Source: Chloroflexota bacterium (lineage in GTDB: Bacteria; Chloroflexota; Dormibacteria; CF-121). Taken from it: DNA of 13,134 nt. Both the position numbers and the translations under genes were made by a program. Location of the stretch: assembly GCA_005880605.1 (NCBI GenBank), contig VBIS01000093.1:1-13134 (forward strand), in the 5' to 3' direction. Below are positions 1 to 5,344 of this stretch, piece by piece; within the stretch, counting starts at the first letter, position 1; the number at the start of each line of letters is the position of its first letter. The notes beneath the pieces were generated by a model. The model saw only the letters and a list, made by a program, of their open reading frames with translations. It was not told the origin of the DNA and ran no database searches.

Positions 1-242
1 CTGGTGAAGGCGATCCCCGACCAGCGCATCCCCTGGTAGCCCGCGGCCTCTCCGACCGCGAGCACCTCGGCCTGCTCGCGCTCCTCGAGGTAGTGCCGCA
101 GGTTGGCGAGCCGGATCGCGGGCGCGTCGGGCAGGTCGTCGGGGCTAGCGTCGCGGAAGGGGTTAAAGGTGGCGCCGATGGTGGCCCTCGAAAGGTCCGC
201 CAGCAGGCCGTCAATCGCGGCTACCTTGTTACGATCGCCCAA
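1..242 (-). CDS. Uracil-DNA-glycosylase-like protein, N-terminal part (truncated by window edge)
   Basis: The minus strand is open for 80 codons from a TTG at 242 to the window edge. The translation carries TFNPFRD near residues 28-34, then RLANLRHYLEER and VGEAAGYQGMRWSGIAFT at its end. This is the N-terminal signature of the UDG-like superfamily: an NPY/NPF box, then a GEAPGxxGxRxSGxPFT-like block that shapes the uracil-binding active site. Such enzymes excise uracil or related damaged bases at the start of base-excision repair. The second position of the GEAPG motif is Ala here (GEAAG). The C-terminal two thirds lie outside the window, so the remaining catalytic motifs cannot be checked. 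The start is uncertain: no ATG or GTG lies upstream of the conserved region, and the TTG at 242 is the only canonical start. A GAGGA lies 12 bases before it. The gene is head to head with ymdB, and the two start codons share base 242. Confidence 0.72.
   Translation of the reverse strand, partial: MGDRNKVAAIDGLLADLSRATIGATFNPFRDASPDDLPDAPAIRLANLRHYLEEREQAEVLAVGEAAGYQGMRWSGIAFT
230..235 (+). promoter_or_regulatory. -10 element (TACGAT) for a probable leaderless ymdB transcript
   Basis: TACGAT fits the TAnnnT form of a -10 hexamer. It ends exactly six bases before the ymdB ATG at 242, which would put the transcription start on the A of the ATG. No Shine-Dalgarno-like sequence precedes the ATG and no convincing -35 is visible. 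The same hexamer-N6-ATG layout occurs at miaB (1477-1489). Known leaderless promoters in Deinococcus and Actinobacteria have this arrangement; its use here is inferred. Confidence 0.45.
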
Positions 243-1033
243 TGCTTGTCACCGTCCTCGCGATCGGGGACATCATCGGCCGCCCCGGTCGCGAGGCGGT
301 CGCGAAATTGCTGCCGCAGCTCCGCCGTGAGTTCTCGATCGACCTCGTGGTCGCCAACGGCGAAAATTCGGCGGGCGGTTTCGGGCTAACCCCCAAGATC
401 GCGGACGACTTGTTCAGCCTGGGGATCGACGTCCTCACCTCCGGCAACCATATCTGGGATCAGCGGGAGATGCTGACCGGCTTCGACGACCGCCGGCCCA
501 TTCTCCGCCCGCATAACTACCCCGCCGGCGCACCTGGCCGCGGCTGGTTCTGCTACGACCTGGGGGAGAAGGGGCAAGTGCTGATCGGCAACGTGCAGGG
601 GCAGCTCTTCATGCCGCCCATCGATTCCGCTTTCAAGGCGGCCGACGAGATCTTGCGCCAGGGGACAGGGACCAAGCTGGTCCTGATGGACATGCACGCC
701 GAGGCGACCTCGGAGAAGATCGCCCTGGGCTGGTACCTCGACGGCCGGGCCAGCTTCGTCTTCGGCACCCACACGCATGTTCCCACCGCCGACGCCCGGC
801 TGTTCCCTGGCGGCACGGCCTTCGTGGCCGACCTCGGGATGGTTGGCCCCCGGGACTCGGTGATCGGGATGGACAAGGAAGCCAGTCTCCAGCGCTTCCT
901 CACCGGGGTCCCGTACCGCTTCAAGGTCGCGGCGGGCGTGGTGCAATTCAACTCGGTGCTGGCTCAGATCGATGCCCTTTCGGGCAAAGCGAGCCGGGTG
1001 GAGCGGGTCGATCGAGAAGTAGCGATCGAATAG
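242..1033 (+). CDS. ymdB: YmdB-type metallophosphoesterase (TIGR00282 family, cyclic-nucleotide phosphodiesterase)
   Basis: This 263-residue protein is full length for the YmdB/DR1281 family (about 260-265). The dinuclear-metal motifs are all present in order: GDIIG (9-13, Asp10), NGEN (39-42), GNH (68-70), MHAE (151-154) and GTHTHV (175-180), followed by DLGM (197-200). Family members are cytosolic metallophosphoesterases; those studied hydrolyse 2',3'-cAMP and similar cyclic nucleotides, and in Bacillus YmdB affects biofilm formation and global expression. The ATG at 242 is chosen because the family begins only a few residues before GDIxGxPGR and no other start fits. There is no visible ribosome-binding site, but a -10 hexamer six bases upstream suggests a leaderless mRNA. 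spoVS follows after 83 bases, the same neighbour as in Bacillus. No lesion is seen. The family call is secure; the substrate is inferred. Confidence 0.93.
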   Translation: MLVTVLAIGDIIGRPGREAVAKLLPQLRREFSIDLVVANGENSAGGFGLTPKIADDLFSLGIDVLTSGNHIWDQREMLTGFDDRRPILRPHNYPAGAPGRGWFCYDLGEKGQVLIGNVQGQLFMPPIDSAFKAADEILRQGTGTKLVLMDMHAEATSEKIALGWYLDGRASFVFGTHTHVPTADARLFPGGTAFVADLGMVGPRDSVIGMDKEASLQRFLTGVPYRFKVAAGVVQFNSVLAQIDALSGKASRVERVDREVAIE

Positions 1034-1037
1034 GCGC

Positions 1038-1066
1038 TTGACGACCCCTGGACTTGGGGTTAAGGT
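1038..1066 (+). promoter_or_regulatory. Candidate promoter for spoVS (TTGACG-N17-TAAGGT) with a dyad in its spacer
   Basis: TTGACG at 1038-1043 and TAAGGT at 1061-1066 are separated by exactly 17 bases. This matches a vegetative sigma-70/sigma-A promoter and would start transcription near 1073, some 44 bases before the spoVS ATG. The 17-base spacer is an inverted repeat, ACCCC-N7-GGGGT (1044-1048 and 1056-1060), which fills it end to end and could be an operator. The promoter is seen directly in the sequence; its activity and any regulator are inferred. Confidence 0.55.
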
Positions 1067-1116
1067 GTCGGGGCGGGGGCCAACCAAACGTTCGGTCACC
1101 GATCTCAATAGAATAG

Positions 1117-1479
1117 ATGGACACTCTGGAAACTAAACCGCCGTCGAACGGCTCGACAGGGGAGAAGACGCTTTCGGCCAGCCCGGCTGCCGGTATTCCC
1201 CGCACGGCGCGCGCCGCCATTGAGATCTTGAAGGTATCCGCTACCTCGAAGCCGGTCGCGGTCGCCGGCGCGATTGCGGGCGTCGTCCGAAGCCAGACCC
1301 GGGTCGAGGTTCAGGCGATCGGCGCCGGGGCCATCAACCAGGCCGTCAAGGCGATTGCCATCTCGCGGGGGTATGTCGCCGCCGGTGGCATCGACCTCGT
1401 CTGTATCCCCTCGTTCATCGACATCTCGATCGACGGTGAGGAGCGGACCGGGATCCGTCTGCTGGTCGAGTCCCGCTAA
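1117..1479 (+). CDS. spoVS: Stage V sporulation protein S (SpoVS) homologue
   Basis: The C-terminal 86 or so of 120 residues match SpoVS along its whole length: EILKVSATS (36-44), then AGAIAGVV, VQAIGAGAINQAVKAIAISRG and the closing IDGEERTGIRLLVE. SpoVS is a small Alba-like alpha/beta protein. In Bacillus it influences septation, coat assembly and sporulation timing, but the family is also common in non-sporulating Deinococcota and Chloroflexota, where its role is unknown. The first 35 residues are an extension rich in Ser, Thr, Pro and Ala that the Bacillus protein lacks. The ATG at 1117 is the only ATG in the frame, and no Shine-Dalgarno sequence precedes it. A TTG inside the conserved ILK, though in frame, lies too far into the domain to be the start. 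The stop codon is embedded in the -10 hexamer proposed for miaB, nine bases upstream of the miaB ATG. The family call is secure; the start is less so. Confidence 0.88.
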   Translation: MDTLETKPPSNGSTGEKTLSASPAAGIPRTARAAIEILKVSATSKPVAVAGAIAGVVRSQTRVEVQAIGAGAINQAVKAIAISRGYVAAGGIDLVCIPSFIDISIDGEERTGIRLLVESR

Positions 1480-1482
1480 GAT
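1477..1482 (+). promoter_or_regulatory. -10 element (TAAGAT) for a probable leaderless miaB transcript
   Basis: TAAGAT overlaps the spoVS stop codon and ends six bases before the miaB ATG at 1489, the same geometry as at ymdB. No Shine-Dalgarno-like sequence lies between the hexamer and the ATG, and no clear -35 is present. It could give miaB and the genes below it their own leaderless transcript, in addition to read-through from spoVS. This is inferred from spacing only. Confidence 0.42.
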
Positions 1483-1488
1483 CGGTCG

Positions 1489-2868
1489 ATGCCTGAGTCG
1501 ACCGCTCCGCCACGGCTGCGGATTCCCGGCGCCCCGCTAACCTTCGAACCGCACGCCTTCTCGCGGCCACGCCCCAACAGCCACAAACGGCCACCGTCGG
1601 GACAGCGGTTTCACCTCTGGGTGAGCGGGTGCCAGATGAACGAGTCCGATGCCGACTACCTCTCACAGGGGCTGACCGCGGCCGGCTTCAACGCCGTGGC
1701 CGACCTCGATCAGGCCGACCTCGCCATCCTCATCACCTGCTCGGTGCGGCAGAACGCGGAGCAGAAAGCCTATGGCCGGTTCCGGGAGCTCAAAGCCTGG
1801 AAGCAGGCACGGCCCGGCCGGGCGATCGCCATCACCGGGTGCATGGCCAACAAGGAGAAAGACCGCCTCTACGAGCGGCTGCCCGACCTCGATTACCGCT
1901 TCGACATGCGCCAGTACGAGGCCTTCATCCAGGATCTGCAGGGCGAGTACGAGACCAACCCGGCGCAAACCGGCGGCGCCGTCTTGCAGCACGGCTTGAC
2001 CGCCTACGTGCCGGTCATCTTCGGCTGCAACGAGGTCTGCAGCTTCTGCATCGTGCCTTTCGTGCGCGGCACCGAACGCAGCCGTCCGCTGTCGGATGTC
2101 GTCGAGGACGTCCGCCGCTTCGCACTTCAGGGCGTGCGCGAGGTGACCCTGCTCGGGCAGACCGTCAACTCCTATCGCGATCCGCTGACCAAAGCGGGCC
2201 TTGCCGACCTGCTCGAGGCGGTCGAGCGCGTCCCGGGCATCTGGCGGGTGCGCTTCTTGACCTCGCACCCGCGCCACGTGCACGACGACCTCTTGCTCGC
2301 CATCCGCGACCTGCCTCGGGTCTGCGAGCACCTGCACCTGCCCTTTCAGTCCGGCGACGACGCCATCCTCAAGCAGATGCGCCGCCGCTACACGACCGAC
2401 GAGTATCGGGCGATCATCGCCCATGCCCGTGACCTGATCCCTGATCTTTCGGTGTCGACCGACGTCATCGTCGGCTACCCAGGCGAAACCGAGGAGCAAT
2501 TCCAGAAAACCCTGGCGCTGCTCGAAGAGATCCGGTTCGACGTGGTCCACATCCAGGGGTTCTCGCCGCGGCCGCGGACGACGGCCGCCCTTCACCCGGA
2601 TGACGTCACGCCGCCCGAGAAAAAGCGGCGGATCAACATCTTGCTCGACGCCCAGCGACGGATTGCGGAGGAGGCCAACCGACGCTGGCTCGGCCGCACC
2701 CTCGAGGTGCTGGTGGAGCGTGCCGAGGACGGCGAAGTCACCGGCCGCACTCGACAGAACCGGGTCATCATCGGGGCCGCGCCACTGGGCGCACAGACCG
2801 GCACGGTCCGCCGGGTGCGTGTCGAGCAGGCCACAGCCTGGCAACTGCGGGGCCAGGTGCTCAACTAG
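1489..2868 (+). CDS. miaB: tRNA-2-methylthio-N6-dimethylallyladenosine synthase (MiaB)
   Basis: The 459 residues show the three-domain MiaB layout. An N-terminal UPF0004 domain holds three cluster-binding cysteines: C48 in SGCQMN, C84 in ITCSVRQ and C118 in ITGCMA. The radical-SAM domain carries CNEVCSFC (C180, C184, C187), followed by HLPFQSG and STDVIVGYPGE. A C-terminal TRAM-like region begins near residue 400. MiaB uses two [4Fe-4S] clusters and S-adenosylmethionine to add a methylthio group to i6A37 of tRNAs reading UNN codons. Its substrate is made by MiaA, encoded further down the same cluster. About 38 residues precede the conserved FHLWVSGCQ, a Pro- and Arg-rich extension of unclear reality. 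The ATG at 1489 is favoured because a -10 hexamer sits six bases before it; no ribosome-binding site is visible. A MtaB-like or RimO-like relative is less likely given the CSFCIVPFVRG block and the miaA/mutS context. Confidence 0.93.
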   Translation: MPESTAPPRLRIPGAPLTFEPHAFSRPRPNSHKRPPSGQRFHLWVSGCQMNESDADYLSQGLTAAGFNAVADLDQADLAILITCSVRQNAEQKAYGRFRELKAWKQARPGRAIAITGCMANKEKDRLYERLPDLDYRFDMRQYEAFIQDLQGEYETNPAQTGGAVLQHGLTAYVPVIFGCNEVCSFCIVPFVRGTERSRPLSDVVEDVRRFALQGVREVTLLGQTVNSYRDPLTKAGLADLLEAVERVPGIWRVRFLTSHPRHVHDDLLLAIRDLPRVCEHLHLPFQSGDDAILKQMRRRYTTDEYRAIIAHARDLIPDLSVSTDVIVGYPGETEEQFQKTLALLEEIRFDVVHIQGFSPRPRTTAALHPDDVTPPEKKRRINILLDAQRRIAEEANRRWLGRTLEVLVERAEDGEVTGRTRQNRVIIGAAPLGAQTGTVRRVRVEQATAWQLRGQVLN

Positions 2869-2876
2869 GCAATGCC

Positions 2877-4592
2877 CTGAAGCCGGTCCCAGTCCTCGAC
2901 CAGTACCAGCGCGTCAAGCAGGACTATCCGGATGCCATCGTGCTCTTCCGACTCGGCGACTTCTACGAAACCTTCGGGGAGGATGCTGAGCGGGCGGCGC
3001 CGCTGCTGGGCATCACGCTGACGTCGCGCGAGCTGGGGAAGGGGCACCGGGTGCCCATGGCCGGCGTGCCCTATCACGCGTTCGAGAGCTACGTCGGGCG
3101 GCTGCTCAAGGCGGGACTGCGGGTCGCGCTCTGCGACCAGGTGGAGGATGCGGCCGCGGCCCGAGGGCTGGTGCGACGTGAGGTGGTGCGCGTGCTATCA
3201 CCCGGAACCGTGGTGGAGGACGCGTACCTCGAGGGCGGCACCAACTACGCCGTCGCGGTGTGCCTGCGGTCGCATTACCACGGCATCGCCGCCCTTGATT
3301 GCTCGACCGGCGAGCTCGCGCTGCTGCGCGTCGAGCCGACCGATGGGGCCCTGCGGGATGAGCTGGCGAGGCTGCGACCCGCCGAGCTGGTCGCCTCAGA
3401 AGTGGACCGGCCGCGATTGCTCGCGCTGGCGGGGAGCACGCCAACCAGCTGGGTCGAGCCGCAGGACTTCGATGCGCGCGCCGCGGTCGACCGGCTGCAA
3501 ACGCTGCTCGGCGTCGAAACGCTGGCCGCCTTCGGTTGCGATGAGTGGCCCGAAGCCCTGGCCGCCGCCCACGCGCTGCTGCGACACGCGGATCGGTCGC
3601 GGCTTCACCTCGAGCCCGGTCTGCTCCGGCTCCACGCCGAGCATCCACGGGCCTTCATGCATCTCGATCCGCCCACCCGGCGCAGTCTCGGCCTTGGGGC
3701 TGACCGATCGCCGTCCGGCGACGACCTCGCCGGCCTGATCGTTCGCGAGGCGACGACGGCGATGGGCGCGCGACAACTCCGGCGCTGGCTCGATCAGCCG
3801 TTGCGCACGCGTGGGCCGCTCGAAGAGCGGCTCGGCCGGGTGGCCGTGCTGGCCGACGATGCGCTCGCGCGCGGCCAGCTGCAGGCCGAGCTGCGCGGAC
3901 TGCCCGACCTGGAACGAATCGCCGGCCGCACGGGCCAGGGGCTGGCGACGCCCCGTGACTTGCAGGCGCTGTTGAAAGCCCTTCGCACCGTCCCCGGCAT
4001 CGGAAGCCTCGCCGGCCGCTGGCCGGAACTGGCGCCGCCGCCTGTACCCCCGGCCCTGGATGAGCTGCAGTCCGCCCTGGCGTCGGCGCTGGTTGACGAG
4101 GTGCCGGCGACCCTCAAGGATGGAGGCGTCTTTCGGCCCGGGTTCGACGCCGAGCTGGACGGAATTCGGGACGGCTCGCGCGCCGCACGCGAATGGATCG
4201 GGGCGCTCGAGCAACAGGAGCGCGAGCGCAGCGGCATCCGCTCGCTCAAGGTGGGCTTCAACCAGGTGTTCGGCTACTACCTCGAGATCAGCCACGCGAA
4301 CCGTGAGGCGATCCCTGCCGAGTACGTTCGCAAACAGACGCTCGTCAACGGCGAGCGCTACGTCACACCCGAGCTCAAGGAGAAGGAAACCCTGGTCCTC
4401 AACGCCAGGAGCGCGATGGTCGCCCGCGAGCAGACGCTGTTCGGCGAGCTGTGCCGGCGGATCACCGCGGCCACCGATGGGTGCGCCCCACCCTGCAAGA
4501 CGAGCCTGGGATCGAGATCGTCGGTGGCCGCCATCCGCTGGTCGACGCGGCGCTGGGGCCTGGCCGCTTCGTCCCCAACGACCTGCGGCTGA
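2877..4592 (+). CDS. mutS: DNA mismatch repair protein MutS, 5' part (gene broken by an internal deletion and frameshift near 4483)
   Basis: MutS recognises mismatches and small loops as a dimer and hands over to MutL. This part holds the mismatch-binding domain with the FYE motif (29-31 from the CTG), the connector, core and clamp domains, and KVGFNQVFGYYLEIS near the lever. Homology stops at about 4483, after REQTLFGELCRRITAATD; the last 37 or so residues to the TGA at 4590 are out of frame. The missing stretch is the conserved LxxxAxxxAELDVLxSLA helix that leads into the ATPase domain. Family comparison suggests about 25 lost residues, and the frame change requires a loss of 3n+1 bases, so one deletion near 76 bases fits. 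The only canonical start is GTG at 2940, which would cut 21 conserved residues (LDQYQRVKQDYPDAI precedes it). A CTG at 2877 restores them; alternatively one base is missing after the ATG at 2872, which now reads ATG CCC TGA. miaB ends eight bases upstream. Confidence 0.82.
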   Translation: MKPVPVLDQYQRVKQDYPDAIVLFRLGDFYETFGEDAERAAPLLGITLTSRELGKGHRVPMAGVPYHAFESYVGRLLKAGLRVALCDQVEDAAAARGLVRREVVRVLSPGTVVEDAYLEGGTNYAVAVCLRSHYHGIAALDCSTGELALLRVEPTDGALRDELARLRPAELVASEVDRPRLLALAGSTPTSWVEPQDFDARAAVDRLQTLLGVETLAAFGCDEWPEALAAAHALLRHADRSRLHLEPGLLRLHAEHPRAFMHLDPPTRRSLGLGADRSPSGDDLAGLIVREATTAMGARQLRRWLDQPLRTRGPLEERLGRVAVLADDALARGQLQAELRGLPDLERIAGRTGQGLATPRDLQALLKALRTVPGIGSLAGRWPELAPPPVPPALDELQSALASALVDEVPATLKDGGVFRPGFDAELDGIRDGSRAAREWIGALEQQERERSGIRSLKVGFNQVFGYYLEISHANREAIPAEYVRKQTLVNGERYVTPELKEKETLVLNARSAMVAREQTLFGELCRRITAATDGCAPPCKTSLGSRSSVAAIRWSTRRWGLAASSPTTCG

Positions 4593-5344
4593 GCCCGACC
4601 GATCAGCAAGTCGTCCTGCTCAGCGGACCGAACATGGCCGGCAAGTCAACCTACCTCCGACAGGCCGGCATCATCGTCCTGCTGGCGCAGGCCGGCAGCT
4701 TCGTGCCCGCCGAGCGGGCCGTGATCGGCCTCTGCGATCGGATCTTCACCCGGGTGGGCGCCCATGATGAGCTCGCCCGCGGGCTCTCGACCTTCATGGT
4801 TGAAATGGTGGAGACGGCGCACATCCTGGCCCATGCCACCTCCCGCAGCCTGCTCATCTTCGACGAGGTCGGCCGTGGCACCAGCACCTACGACGGGGTG
4901 AGCATCGCGCAGGCGATCCTCGAGTATCTCCACGAGGCGCCGCAGCTTCATTCGCTCACGCTCTTCGCCACCCACTACCACGAGCTGACGGCGCTCGCCC
5001 AGCAGCTTCCGCGGTTGCGTAATTTCCGGATGGAGGTCCGCGAGGAAGGCGAGCGCGTTATCTTCCTCCACCAGGTGGTCGAGGGCGGCGCCGATCGCAG
5101 CTACGGGATCCATGTCGCCGAGCTCGCCGGCCTGCCACGCCAGGTCGTGGTCCGCGCCCGCCAGGTGCTCGCCGACCTGGAGGGCCAGCGCCCGCTGGAA
5201 CGGCCCGAGGCGAGCGCGCAACTGACCCTGCCGCTGGATCACCCGGTGGTCGCCGAGCTGAAGCAGCTCGACCTGGAGCGCCTCTCGCCGCGTGAGGCGC
5301 TGGAGAAACTCTTCGCCTGGCAGGGACAGCATGCCGCGCCCTGA
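4451..5344 (+). CDS. mutS: DNA mismatch repair protein MutS, 3' part (ATPase domain)
   Basis: This frame carries the MutS ABC-type ATPase domain. It starts to match the family at VRPTLQDEPGIEIVGGRHP, coded from about 4481. In order it has Walker A GPNMAGKST (4625-4651), the STFMVEMVETAHIL block, Walker B LLIFDE with the GRGTST signature (4850-4882), and THYHELTAL. The helix-turn-helix dimer region near the C-terminus contains ADRSYGIHVAELAGLP. These parts bind and hydrolyse ATP at the MutS dimer interface. The open frame begins with an ATG at 4451, but residues 1-9 are an out-of-frame reading of the upstream mutS sequence, so this is not an independent gene. Its own start has no ribosome-binding site. 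The domain itself shows no damage. The last codons overlap the mutL start at 5331 by 14 bases. Either the chromosome carries a split, probably inactive mutS, or the assembly lost a short stretch. Confidence 0.82.
   Translation: MPADHRGHRWVRPTLQDEPGIEIVGGRHPLVDAALGPGRFVPNDLRLSPTDQQVVLLSGPNMAGKSTYLRQAGIIVLLAQAGSFVPAERAVIGLCDRIFTRVGAHDELARGLSTFMVEMVETAHILAHATSRSLLIFDEVGRGTSTYDGVSIAQAILEYLHEAPQLHSLTLFATHYHELTALAQQLPRLRNFRMEVREEGERVIFLHQVVEGGADRSYGIHVAELAGLPRQVVVRARQVLADLEGQRPLERPEASAQLTLPLDHPVVAELKQLDLERLSPREALEKLFAWQGQHAAP

Noticed and set aside
1663..2844. Minus-strand open frame of 393 codons opposite miaB.
   Set aside because: Antisense shadow of a well-supported gene; no motif or ribosome-binding site.
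5292..5330. GTG start for mutL at 5292.
   Set aside because: It adds 13 unconserved residues inside mutS, while ATG 5331 has an AGGGA ahead of it and the normal N-terminal length.
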